NCBI RefSeq assembly: GCF_001280085.1
Contig: NZ_LGED01000274.1
Span: forward strand, 1-29,425
Direction: 5' to 3'
DNA from: Saccharothrix sp. NRRL B-16348
GTDB taxonomy: Bacteria; Actinomycetota; Actinomycetes; Mycobacteriales; Pseudonocardiaceae
DNA: 29,425 nucleotides
The translations under genes were made by a program, and so were the position numbers. The notes under the pieces are model-generated. The model did no database searches. It saw nothing but the letters and a program-made list of their open reading frames with translations, and was not told where the DNA came from. This document shows, one piece after another, positions 16,982-24,438 of the stretch; positions within the stretch are counted from its first letter, which is position 1, and each line of letters begins with the position of its first letter.

Positions 16982-17952
16982 TGTCGTTGCGGGTCGACGG
17001 GTTGAGCGTGGCGTACGGCCCGGTCACCGCGGTGTCCGCGGTGGACCTGTCCATCGCGGACGGCGAGGTGGTGGCGCTGCTCGGGCCGTCCGGGTGCGGC
17101 AAGTCGACGTTGCTGCGCGCCGTGGCCGGGTTGGAGGCGCCGGGCGCCGGGACCGTGTCGTGGGACGGCGTCGACCTCGCCGGGACCCCCGTGCACCGGC
17201 GGGGTTTCGGGTTGGTGTTCCAGGACGGCCAGCTGTTCCCGCACCGGGACGTGGCGGGCAACGTGGCGTTCGGGCTGCGGATGCGGCGGGTGGAGCGGGA
17301 GGCCCGCGACAAGCGCGTGGCCGCCTTGCTGGACCTGGTCGGCCTCGCGGGGTACGGCGACCGTCGCGTGACCGAGCTCTCGGGCGGTGAACAACAGCGC
17401 GTCGCCCTGGCCCGCGCCCTCGCACCGCACCCCAAGCTCCTGCTGCTGGACGAACCGCTGTCCGCCCTGGACCGGGCGTTGCGGGAGCAACTGGCGGTCG
17501 ACCTGGCACGGCTGCTGCGCGAAACGGGCGCGACCGCTCTCGTGGTGACGCACGACCACGACGAGGCGTTCACACTGGCCGACCGCGTGGCCGTGATGCG
17601 GGCAGGCCGGATCGTTCAGGTCGGCGCGCCCACTCAGGTGTGGCAACGTCCGGCCGACGTGGAGACCGCCCGCTTCCTGGGCTGCGGCAAGATCCTCTCC
17701 GCCGCCGACGCCGCCCGCCTGCTGGGCGTGCCCGCGCGGGTCGGCCTGCGTGCGACGGCCCTGCGCCTCGACCCTTCCGGCCCGATCACCGCGGACGTCC
17801 TGGAACGCGTCCACCGCCGCGACCACGTCCGGCTGCTCGTGCGGCTGGGGGGCGAGGACTACGAGGCCGTGGCTCCGGTCACCTCCCCACCGTCCCCCGG
17901 CGACCGCGTCACCCTGTCCGTAGACCACGACGGCGTCGCACTCATCGGCTGA
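16981..17952 (+). CDS. thiQ: Thiamine ABC transporter ATP-binding protein
   Basis: A 323-aa importer ATPase. Walker A GPSGCGKS is at 35-42, the Q-loop lies in LVFQDGQLFPH, signature LSGGE is at 133-137, Walker B LLLLDEP has Asp157 and Glu158, and the switch His is in VVTHDHDEA. After about residue 235 comes an extra C-terminal domain of roughly 85 residues with TOBE-like character (ADVLERVHRRDHVRLLVRLG), making it longer than E. coli ThiQ (232) and more like the Fe/Mo/spermidine ATPases. That domain may sense substrate. ATG 16981 overlaps the permease stop by one base. It closes the operon under the TPP riboswitch. Confidence 0.93.
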   Translation: MSLRVDGLSVAYGPVTAVSAVDLSIADGEVVALLGPSGCGKSTLLRAVAGLEAPGAGTVSWDGVDLAGTPVHRRGFGLVFQDGQLFPHRDVAGNVAFGLRMRRVEREARDKRVAALLDLVGLAGYGDRRVTELSGGEQQRVALARALAPHPKLLLLDEPLSALDRALREQLAVDLARLLRETGATALVVTHDHDEAFTLADRVAVMRAGRIVQVGAPTQVWQRPADVETARFLGCGKILSAADAARLLGVPARVGLRATALRLDPSGPITADVLERVHRRDHVRLLVRLGGEDYEAVAPVTSPPSPGDRVTLSVDHDGVALIG

Positions 17953-18059
17953 CCGGAGTTATCCACAACCCACCGCCAACACCCCGAAACCGTCGGTCCG
18001 ACCTGGCAGGATCAAAACAAGGGCTCCCCTTGGCCGGGGTACCCCTGCGCAGCATGACC

Positions 18060-18160
18060 GCGCCACCCCACCGCGCCGCCCCATCCCACCGCGCGACCCC
18101 GCACCTACCGCGCGACCCCGCACCCACCGCACGACCCGGCCCCACCGCGCCACCCCACAC
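18060..18160. repeat. C-rich 19-bp degenerate tandem repeat
   Basis: After thiQ the DNA is strongly C-rich on the + strand. A 19-nt unit CCACCGCGCGACCCCGCAC is present almost intact at 18086-18104, 18105-18123 and 18124-18142, with eroded copies on each side. Open frames through it are low-complexity Pro/Arg/Thr and are not supported as genes. The rest of the spacer (17953-18059 and 18161-18198) shows nothing I can name except one DnaA-box-like 9-mer at 17959-17967. Confidence 0.5.
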
Positions 18161-18198
18161 GCCGTGCCACCACCACGCCCTTTCCTCACCAATAGGGA

Positions 18199-18432
18199 GG
18201 GCTTCGTGTCATCCCGCCGACCTGGCGCAGCCCTACCGCGCGTGTCAAGGGGGCCGTTCACCTCTACCTGCGGCTTGCACTGAGGCGGCCCCCTTGATAC
18301 GTGTGGTAGCCCTTGTGGAGGTCGGTGGGATGACACGAAACCCGCACCACAACGGATCCGGCGCTCAACCACCAAACCAGGCGTCATCCTGCTGATCTGC
18401 CCGTCCGGCGAGGACATGCTTTTAAGCTCTTG
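18199..18432 (+). repeat. Structured repeat element, copy 2 (complete, long hairpin)
   Basis: A large inverted repeat in two pairs of arms: outer 18199-18223 with 18319-18343 (25 nt each, only two non-Watson-Crick positions) and inner 18233-18256 with 18286-18309 (24 nt each, three such positions), with a 29-nt loop and a 9x9 internal loop. Four of the five non-Watson-Crick positions are G-U if the + strand is RNA and only one is C-A. A conserved 3' tail (18383-18432) including the 34-nt identical run follows. Loop, right arm and tail recur at 1-180. Flanking genes differ between copies, so this is a dispersed element: a structured RNA or a MITE-like repeat. No transposase is present in the window. 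Confidence 0.7.
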
Positions 18433-18517
18433 AACGTCGGCTCCCGGACCGTTACCTCCGACCCAGCACCCCAGCTCGTTCGGCGCGGCGGAGGTTGGGG
18501 AGCACGACAGGTTCCAG

Positions 18518-18649
18518 GTGGAGTTCGTCCTGTTCGGAGTCGCCGGTATGGCGGTGATGCGATCGGGCTGGCCGGTGGCGGGCATCCTGCTCGCGATCAC
18601 CGGGATCGGGTTCGCCGTCCTCACGCGGATCTTCGCGAAGGACAGCTGA
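18518..18649 (+). CDS. 43-aa small membrane peptide
   Basis: A short GTG-started frame: VEFVLFGVAGMAVMRSGWPV then AGILLAITGIGFAVLTRIFA KDS. It holds two short hydrophobic stretches split by MRSGWP, or one bent hairpin, and a basic-polar tail. Codon third positions are mostly G or C and the composition is that of a real membrane peptide, unlike the Pro/Arg-rich shadows around it. Ribosome binding is weak (ACAGG about 6 nt upstream). It lies about 85 bp after the end of structured repeat copy 2 and is convergent with the GNAT gene. No family recognised; an accidental frame remains possible. Confidence 0.45.
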   Translation: MEFVLFGVAGMAVMRSGWPVAGILLAITGIGFAVLTRIFAKDS

Positions 18650-18688
18650 CCCGCGCCGTCATCCACCCAACAACAGCCAACCCCGCCG

Positions 18689-19216
18689 TCACCCACGCAG
18701 ATCCAGGGCGTATTCCACGTCCCCGTGTTCGGCGCCTTCGATGTAGTCCGGCCATTCCTCGTGGAACGTCCGCACGTACGTCAACCCGACCTTCTCCATC
18801 ACCCGCCGCGACCCGGTGTTCACCGCCATCGCGTACGCCACGACCCGCCGCAACCCCACCGCCCGCGTGTGCTCCACCAGCGCCGCGGCGCCCTCCGTCG
18901 CGTAACCCCGCCCCCAGAAGTCGGGGTGCAGCCGATACCCCAACTCGGCCACACCCCCGTCCACCGGACTCAGCTCGAACCACCCGATGAACGGCCCTTC
19001 GGCAGCTGACACCCCCGGCACCCCCGGCACCTTGAGATGCGCCGCCCACCACCCGCCGCCCATCACCTTCGGCAGCACGACCCGCGCCACGTCCTCCCGC
19101 GACACCGGCTTGCCGTCCTCGATGTGCCGCATCACCCGCGGCTCGCCCAGCAGCCACGCCACCGCGTCCACATCGGACTCGGCGAACCCCCGCAACACCA
19201 ACCGCTCGGTCTCCAC
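18689..19216 (-). CDS. GNAT-family N-acetyltransferase
   Basis: A 175-aa acetyltransferase of the RimJ/RimL type, likely using acetyl-CoA to modify an amine on a protein N-terminus or small molecule. It begins ETERLVLRGFAESDVDAV as these enzymes do. The acetyl-CoA site is in ELGYRLHPDFWGRGYATEGA, where GRGYAT is motif A, followed by AYAMAVNTGSRRVMEKVGL, the typical motif B. GTG 19216 fits the family start though the ribosome binding site is poor. It begins 16 nt after the ABC permease stop on the same strand, so it is probably the last gene of that operon. The substrate is unknown. Confidence 0.9.
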   Translation of the reverse strand: METERLVLRGFAESDVDAVAWLLGEPRVMRHIEDGKPVSREDVARVVLPKVMGGGWWAAHLKVPGVPGVSAAEGPFIGWFELSPVDGGVAELGYRLHPDFWGRGYATEGAAALVEHTRAVGLRRVVAYAMAVNTGSRRVMEKVGLTYVRTFHEEWPDYIEGAEHGDVEYALDLRG

Positions 19217-19232
19217 CCGCCGATTGTCCGAC

Positions 19233-20066
19233 CTAGTTGTCCTTGGTCGCCAACCGCATCGCCGCCAACGACAGCCCGATCAGGATGTAGCACCCGGCCA
19301 ACGCCGTGCTGCGCCACAACTCCTCGGTCGGCAACGGGTCGCGCATCACGTCGCTCAACCCCTCCCACGCGGACGTGATGAGGTACGGGTGCAGCCAGTC
19401 CAACGCGCTGAAGATGCCCAGCACCGCGAACACGATCACACCGGCCATCGTCGCCGCCATCACGACCAACGGGTGCTCGGTGCACGCCGAGATCGCCATC
19501 GCGATCGCCGCCACGCCCCACACCTGCACGGTGACCAGCAGGATCGTCAGCACGATCCGCCCGAGCGCCGCGCCGAACGACAGCGTGGAACCCGACAGCG
19601 TGAGCATCCCCTCGCCGCCGAACAGGATCACGCCGGTGATCGCGCCGACGAACGCGATCAACGTCACCGCGAACAACGTCATCGTGGCCACGCCGAACGC
19701 CTTGATGCCCAACAGCCTCAACCGACCCACCGGCGTGATCATCAACCCGCGCAGCGTGCCGTGCTGCGCCTCGCCCGCCAGCCCGTCGGCCGCCCAGATC
19801 GCACCGACCAGCGGCAACAGCAGCGGCAGCGCCAGGAACAGCGTGAACACCGGCAGCACGAGCCCGTTGCCCGCGACGATGGCGGCCAGGCCGGGCCCCG
19901 CGGGACCGTCGCCGTCCACCGCGAACCACAGCCCGATCCCGGCCAGGATCGGCACCAGGCACAGCGACGCCAGCCCGATCACCGTCCGCGGCCGGCGCAC
20001 GATCCAGCGCAGCTCCGAGCGCAGTTGCCTGCCCAGCGGAGCGCGCGTGGCGACCAGCGCGCTCAT
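19233..20066 (-). CDS. ABC-2 type transporter permease
   Basis: A 277-aa integral membrane protein with about six helices: a first helix after RRPRTVIGLASLCLVPILAG, a large outer loop, then the conserved block LPLLLPLVGAIWAADGLAGEAQHGTLRGLMITPVGR in two parts, where the GEAQHGTLR motif contacts the ATPase as in ABC-2 exporters. The last helices end in LAAMRLATKDN. ATG 20066 overlaps the ATPase stop (ATGA), so the two are coupled. Together they form a drug/peptide/lipid exporter of the ABC-2 class. The LolA/RseB-like gene at the head of the operon suggests envelope maintenance. Confidence 0.88.
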   Translation of the reverse strand: MSALVATRAPLGRQLRSELRWIVRRPRTVIGLASLCLVPILAGIGLWFAVDGDGPAGPGLAAIVAGNGLVLPVFTLFLALPLLLPLVGAIWAADGLAGEAQHGTLRGLMITPVGRLRLLGIKAFGVATMTLFAVTLIAFVGAITGVILFGGEGMLTLSGSTLSFGAALGRIVLTILLVTVQVWGVAAIAMAISACTEHPLVVMAATMAGVIVFAVLGIFSALDWLHPYLITSAWEGLSDVMRDPLPTEELWRSTALAGCYILIGLSLAAMRLATKDN

Positions 20067-21076
20067 CGGGCCCCCTCCTCGATCGTGTCCACGGCGGACA
20101 GGTTGTGCTCGGACTCCTCGGCCTCGGTGAGCCGGGCGAACAGGTCTTCCAGACCGGTGCGGTGGCGACGTGCCTCGTGCACCTCGACGCCCGCGTTCAC
20201 CAGCGTCTGCACCACGACGGGCGCGGTCGTGCCGATCAGCTCGACCCGCACGCCCTCCTCGATCGGCCGCGCCGAGATCCGACCGGCGCGCAACGCGTTC
20301 AGCGCGTCGTCCACGTCCGGCGTGACGATCAGCAGCGAACTGCTGTCCGCGTGCAGCAGCTCGGCCAGTTCCCCTTGCGCCACCACGGTTCCCCGGTGCA
20401 GCACGGCCACGTGCGTGCACGTCGCCTCGATCTCGCTGAGCAGGTGCGACGACACGACGACGGTGCTGCCCGCCTCGTGCAGGTCCGCGATCACCTTGCG
20501 GACCTCGCGCGTGCCCGCCGGGTCCAGGCCGTTGGTCGGCTCGTCCAGCACGATCAGCTTCCGCTTCACCAGCAGCGCGGAGGCCAGCCCCAGCCGCTGC
20601 TTCATGCCGAGCGAGTACCCCCGGTAGCGCCGGTGCGCGGCGGCGGCCAGGCCGACCCGCTCCAACGCGTCCTCGACGGCCTGCTTGATGTCGCCCGAGG
20701 CGAGCAGCGGCTCGAAGGCCGCCACCCGCCGCAGGTTCTCCCGACCCGACAGGAACGGGTGGAACCCCGGACCCTCGACCAGCGCGCCCACGTGCGGCAA
20801 CGCCTGCGCGACGCCGTCGGGCAACGCCTTGCCCAGCAGCTCGACCTCCCCCTCGGTCGGCCGCACGAGCCCGAGCAGCATGCGGATCGTGGTGGTCTTG
20901 CCCGACCCGTTGGGGCCGAGCATCCCGAGCACCGCCCCCCGCGGCACGTCGAGGTCCACCCTGTCCACCGCGACCGTGCGCCCGTACACCTTGCGCAGTC
21001 CCCGCGTCCGGGCCGCGAAGACCGGGGTGGAGCCGGTGCTCACCGGCTCCACCCGCGCGCTGGTCGAGGTGGTCAC
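20063..21076 (-). CDS. ABC-2 transporter ATP-binding protein
   Basis: A 337-aa CcmA/NatA-type ATPase. After about 22 variable residues come Walker A GPNGSGKT, the Q-loop region replaced by GALVEGPGFHPFLSGRENL (typical of this subclass), signature YSLGMKQRLGLA with the SLGM form in place of LSGG common in ABC-2 ATPases, Walker B LIVLDEP with NGLDPAG, and the switch His in VVSSHLLSEIE. The last 100 residues form the subclass C-terminal domain. GTG 21076 overlaps the stop of the LolA-like gene by 4 nt. It powers the permease encoded next. Confidence 0.93.
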   Translation of the reverse strand: MTTSTSARVEPVSTGSTPVFAARTRGLRKVYGRTVAVDRVDLDVPRGAVLGMLGPNGSGKTTTIRMLLGLVRPTEGEVELLGKALPDGVAQALPHVGALVEGPGFHPFLSGRENLRRVAAFEPLLASGDIKQAVEDALERVGLAAAAHRRYRGYSLGMKQRLGLASALLVKRKLIVLDEPTNGLDPAGTREVRKVIADLHEAGSTVVVSSHLLSEIEATCTHVAVLHRGTVVAQGELAELLHADSSSLLIVTPDVDDALNALRAGRISARPIEEGVRVELIGTTAPVVVQTLVNAGVEVHEARRHRTGLEDLFARLTEAEESEHNLSAVDTIEEGAR

Positions 21077-22212
21077 TTGACCTGGCCGATCGCGTCCACC
21101 AGCACCTGCTCCGGCACCGCGCCCGCGGCCACCCGGCCGTCGTCGGTGATCAGCACGCCACCGACCCGCGTGGTGATGAGCGTGCCCGAGCCCCAGTCGC
21201 CGCTGACCTGCTTGCCCAGCTGCTTGAGCAGGCCCTGCACGTCGACGTCCTCACCCTGGCCGCGCTCCTGCCAGCGGCCTTCGCGCTGACCCTGCTCCCG
21301 CTGCGCGTCCGCGAGCCCGGTCAGGGCGTCGTCCGGCACGCGTGCGGCCAGCACGACGTCCCAGCCCTCGCCGATGACCTGCGGGTTCGCCTCGGTGAAC
21401 GCCTGCTCGGCGGCGGCCTTGTCCTCGGCCGACGGCGCGTCGACCTCGGGCTCGGTCACCTTCGCCCCGGCGGGCGGGGTGAACGCGAACAGCGACGCGT
21501 CCTGCGGGCCGACGTTCAGCTCGGAGAACCCGACCTGCATCGCCGGCGCGTCCGTGCCGTTGGTCAGCACGGCCACCCGCAGCGGCACCCGCAGCTCCGA
21601 GTCGACCGCGACGCGCACCTCGCGCAGCACCGTCTTCTCGGTCGGCTTCGGCGTCAGCACCAGCTCGTACACCGGCCGGTTCGCCACCCGGGCGGTGCCG
21701 TCGACGGTGACGTCGCTGTACTGCTGGATCGCCGCCACCACCTGGCGGGACAGCGTCACCGGGTCCGTCGGCACGGCCTGCGGCTCACCGCTCAGCTCCG
21801 GCTTGCCGTGCTCGAACGACCCGTGCGGCAGCTTGCTGACGGTCTGCTCGGCCGAGTCCCACAGCCACGCGGTCTGCCCGTCGTCGACGAACGTGCGCTC
21901 GGAGGCGCCGTTGGGCAGCTGGACCCGCAGCTTGCCCTGGCCGTCGGTCCAGATCCGCAGGTTGCTGGCGCCGTCCGACAGCTGCGGCATGCCCGCGACC
22001 GCCGGGATGCCCAGGTCGTTGTTCACGTCCACCGTGCCGCCGAACGCGGCCGGCTCGGCGTTGAGCACCGACTCGACCAGCGCCTCGGCGCTCACGTCCG
22101 GCAGCACCGGTGCGGGACCGGCGCCGGCGGGCATCGCGAGCAGCCCGAGCCCGGTCGCACCGGCGACCACGCCTACCGCCGCCGCCACGACGGTCACCCT
22201 TCTCCGGTTCAT
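21073..22212 (-). CDS. LolA/RseB-like secreted protein (sigma-E regulatory type)
   Basis: A 379-aa exported protein. The N-terminus MNRRR plus a long hydrophobic stretch ending AMPAGAGPAP is a signal peptide or membrane anchor. Residues about 40-270 follow the LolA/LppX/RseB beta fold: VLNAEPAAFGGTVDVNNDLG, LRIWTDGQGKLRVQLPNGA, TAWLWDSAEQTVSKL, YELVLTPKPTEKTVLREVRV and LRVPLRVAVLT are typical. The C-terminal 100 residues include a Glu/Gln-rich linker and a LITTRVGGVLITDDGRVAAG strand pair. ATG 22212 has GGAGGAGGG upstream, the best ribosome binding site here. It leads the operon with an ABC exporter and is divergent from a two-component system, suggesting a lipid-carrier or stress-sensing role in the envelope. 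Confidence 0.82.
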   Translation of the reverse strand: MNRRRVTVVAAAVGVVAGATGLGLLAMPAGAGPAPVLPDVSAEALVESVLNAEPAAFGGTVDVNNDLGIPAVAGMPQLSDGASNLRIWTDGQGKLRVQLPNGASERTFVDDGQTAWLWDSAEQTVSKLPHGSFEHGKPELSGEPQAVPTDPVTLSRQVVAAIQQYSDVTVDGTARVANRPVYELVLTPKPTEKTVLREVRVAVDSELRVPLRVAVLTNGTDAPAMQVGFSELNVGPQDASLFAFTPPAGAKVTEPEVDAPSAEDKAAAEQAFTEANPQVIGEGWDVVLAARVPDDALTGLADAQREQGQREGRWQERGQGEDVDVQGLLKQLGKQVSGDWGSGTLITTRVGGVLITDDGRVAAGAVPEQVLVDAIGQVK

Positions 22213-22275
22213 GTGTCCCTCCTCCTACCGGGCAGCCCCTTGCGACCCGACACCACAGACGTTCCTCCGCACGCC

Positions 22276-22321
22276 CTGAGATCGAGCTGAGAGCGGCCCG
22301 GACGCTGAGAGCGGACTGAGA
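22276..22321. promoter_or_regulatory. Four CTGAGA direct repeats: probable response-regulator operator
   Basis: CTGAGA occurs exactly at 22276-22281, 22287-22292, 22305-22310 and 22316-22321. That makes two pairs, each with an 11-bp period, separated by 18 bp. Direct repeats about one helical turn apart are the classic binding pattern of OmpR/PhoB-type dimers. The array lies in the 139-bp region between the LolA-like operon and the OmpR-family regulator gene, so control of both directions by that regulator is likely. Confidence 0.65.
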
Positions 22322-22351
22322 CTCCCGCGCCGATTGTCCTCCTCACGGGGC

Positions 22352-23086
22352 ATGCTGTGGGACGTGAGACCACGGGTGCTGGTTGTGGACGACGAGATCG
22401 GCGTACGACGCGCGTTGGAACGCGGCCTGTCCGCGGAGGGCATGGAGGTGGTGACCGCCGCCGACGGCCCCAACGCCCTGCGCGTGGCGTTGACCGGCGC
22501 GTTCGACGTGGTGCTGCTGGACATCATGCTGCCCGGCCTGTCCGGCTACCGGGTGTTGCAGCGGATGCGCGCCGAGGGGGTGCGCACGCCCGTGCTGATG
22601 GTGTCGGCCAAGGACGGCGAAGTCGACCAGGCCGACGGGCTCGACCTCGGCGCCGACGGCTACCTGGTGAAACCGTTCTCGTTCGTGGTGCTGGTCGCGC
22701 AGGTCCGGGCGTTGCTGCGGCGCAACTCCGCCGACCTGGCGCGGCGCAGGCTCAAGCTGGGCGAGCTGGTGGTGGACCGCGCCATGCGCGAGGTGAGCTG
22801 GGCCGGCGAGCCCGTGTCCCTGTCGCCGCGCGAGTACGCCGTGCTCGACGTGCTGGCCAGCCGTGCCGGATCGGTCGTGACGAAGGACGAGCTGCTGCGC
22901 ACGGTGTGGGGAGACGAGCAGGCCGCCACCCGCAACGCGGTCGAGGTGTACGTCGGCTACCTGCGGCGCAAGCTCGACGCGATGGGCGCGGGCGAGGTCG
23001 TGCGCACGGTGCGCGGCCACGGCTACCTGGCGTCCACGCCCGACCTCGACGCGGCGCTGGGTTCGGCGGGGACCAGGCGCAGGTGA
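22352..23086 (+). CDS. OmpR-family response regulator
   Basis: A 244-aa two-component regulator. The receiver domain (7-120) has the acidic pair in VLVVDDE (Asp13, Asp14), phosphorylation site Asp57 in VVLLDIMLPG, Ser85 in MVSAKD and Lys107 in YLVKPF. The winged-helix DNA-binding domain (about 140-235) has LSPREYAVLDVLA, VVTKDELLRTVWG, the recognition helix region RNAVEVYVGYLRRKLD and the wing VRTVRGHGYL. The start is uncertain: ATG 22352, GTG 22364 and TTG 22334 are in frame, none with a good ribosome binding site. The stop overlaps the kinase start (GTGA). The operator candidate at 22276-22321 is just upstream. Confidence 0.94.
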   Translation: MLWDVRPRVLVVDDEIGVRRALERGLSAEGMEVVTAADGPNALRVALTGAFDVVLLDIMLPGLSGYRVLQRMRAEGVRTPVLMVSAKDGEVDQADGLDLGADGYLVKPFSFVVLVAQVRALLRRNSADLARRRLKLGELVVDRAMREVSWAGEPVSLSPREYAVLDVLASRAGSVVTKDELLRTVWGDEQAATRNAVEVYVGYLRRKLDAMGAGEVVRTVRGHGYLASTPDLDAALGSAGTRRR

Positions 23087-24369
23087 ACCTGCGCCGGTGG
23101 TGGCCGCCGCGCCGGTGGTGGCTGCGGCGGACGCTGCGGTTCCGGATCACCGTCGTGGCGACCGGCGTGGCCCTGCTGTGCCTGCTCGCGTTCACCCTGC
23201 TCGCACCCCAGCTCATCGGGTACGTGCAGGTCAACGCGGTGGACCGGGAGTTGGCCAAGGCGGAGAACGTGCGCGTGCTCGACACCGCGGGCAACCCGCT
23301 GGACGGCGGGCCGAAGCCCGACCTGACCGCGGCGGAGATCCGGGCGCTCAAGTCCGGCGAACCCGTGCTGCGGATCGACGGTCCCAGCGCGCACCGGTGG
23401 ATCGGGCGGGTGGAGTTCGCCGCCGACGGCACACCGCGGCTGCACGTCGCCGGCGACACGCTGGTCGGCTACCGCGAGGCCAACCAGCTGGGCACGCGGT
23501 GGCTCGCGGTGGCCGCGGTGCTGGTCGCGGGCCTGGTCGGGATCGCGACGTGGCTGGCCGTGCGGTCGTCGTTGCGGCCCGTGGAGCGGATGCGGGTGGC
23601 CGCGGCGGAGCTGCCGCGCGGCCAACGCCTGCCCGTGCCGGCCGCGCGGGACGAGCTGCAAGCGCTTGCGGAGGCGTTGAACGCCCTGCTGGCCCGCCGA
23701 GACGAGGCCACCGAGCGGCTGCGCCGGTTCACCGGTGACGCCGCGCACGAGCTGCGGTCGCCCGTGACGTCCGTGCGGGCGCAGGCCGAGGTGGCGGTCG
23801 CGCACCCCGACCCGGACTTCTCCATCGAGGTGCTCGAATCGGTGGTGGAGGAGTCCGAACGGCTGTCCGCGCTGGTCGACGCGCTGCTGATCCTGGCGCG
23901 CGCGGACACCGGCGAGCTGCCCCGCGCCGAACCCGTCGACCTGGTGCTGCAGGCGCAGGCCGCCGTCGACCGGCTGGGTGAGACGGAGCTGCTCGTGCAG
24001 CTGGCCGCGCCGATGTCCGCCTGCCTGATCTCCGCCGCGGGCACGGAGGTCGAGCTGGTGCTGGACAACCTGCTGCGCAACGCGGCCCGGTACGCCCGCA
24101 CGTTCATCCGGATCTCCGTGCTGCCGGCCGCCCGCGAGGTGCGGTTGCTGGTGGACGACGACGGGCACGGCATCCCCGAGGAGCACCGGGAGAAGGTGTT
24201 CGACCGCTTCTACCGGGTCGAATCGGACCGGGGACGGGCCACCGGCGGGTTCGGGCTGGGGCTGGCGCTGGTCGCGCACCTGGTGCGCCGGCGGCGGGGG
24301 ACGATCCGGGCGGGCGAGTCGCCGGAGGGCGGCGCCCGGCTGGAGGTGCGCTGGCCGCTGTACCGGTGA
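23083..24369 (+). CDS. Sensor histidine kinase
   Basis: A 428-aa membrane kinase, partner of the preceding regulator. Tryptophan- and arginine-rich N-terminus (RRWWPPRRWWLRR), first membrane helix about 21-43, an outer sensor domain of about 100 residues with no recognised fold, second helix about 145-165, then a HAMP segment. The H-box is FTGDAAHELRSPVTSVRAQ with phospho-His222; N-box LDNLLRNAARYA (Asn329); G1 DDDGHGIP; F-box FDRFYRV; G2 GGFGLGLALV. All catalytic motifs are intact. GTG 23083 overlaps the regulator stop. The basic/Trp-rich N-terminus and LolA/ABC neighbours suggest sensing of envelope stress or a membrane-active compound. Confidence 0.95.
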   Translation: MNLRRWWPPRRWWLRRTLRFRITVVATGVALLCLLAFTLLAPQLIGYVQVNAVDRELAKAENVRVLDTAGNPLDGGPKPDLTAAEIRALKSGEPVLRIDGPSAHRWIGRVEFAADGTPRLHVAGDTLVGYREANQLGTRWLAVAAVLVAGLVGIATWLAVRSSLRPVERMRVAAAELPRGQRLPVPAARDELQALAEALNALLARRDEATERLRRFTGDAAHELRSPVTSVRAQAEVAVAHPDPDFSIEVLESVVEESERLSALVDALLILARADTGELPRAEPVDLVLQAQAAVDRLGETELLVQLAAPMSACLISAAGTEVELVLDNLLRNAARYARTFIRISVLPAAREVRLLVDDDGHGIPEEHREKVFDRFYRVESDRGRATGGFGLGLALVAHLVRRRRGTIRAGESPEGGARLEVRWPLYR

Positions 24370-24438
24370 CTCTCGGCTGGTGACTCTTCGCCGGTGACGG
24401 CGTGGCGGCGGGCCGTGCTCCTGACAAGATGTGCGACC

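Noticed and set aside
17959..17967. TTATCCACA, a perfect DnaA box
   Set aside because: A single 9-mer with no cluster, dnaA or dnaN nearby; one match is not evidence for an origin.
24370..24438. Three short GGTGAC repeats between the kinase and nudix genes
   Set aside because: Too short and irregular to separate from chance in GC-rich DNA.
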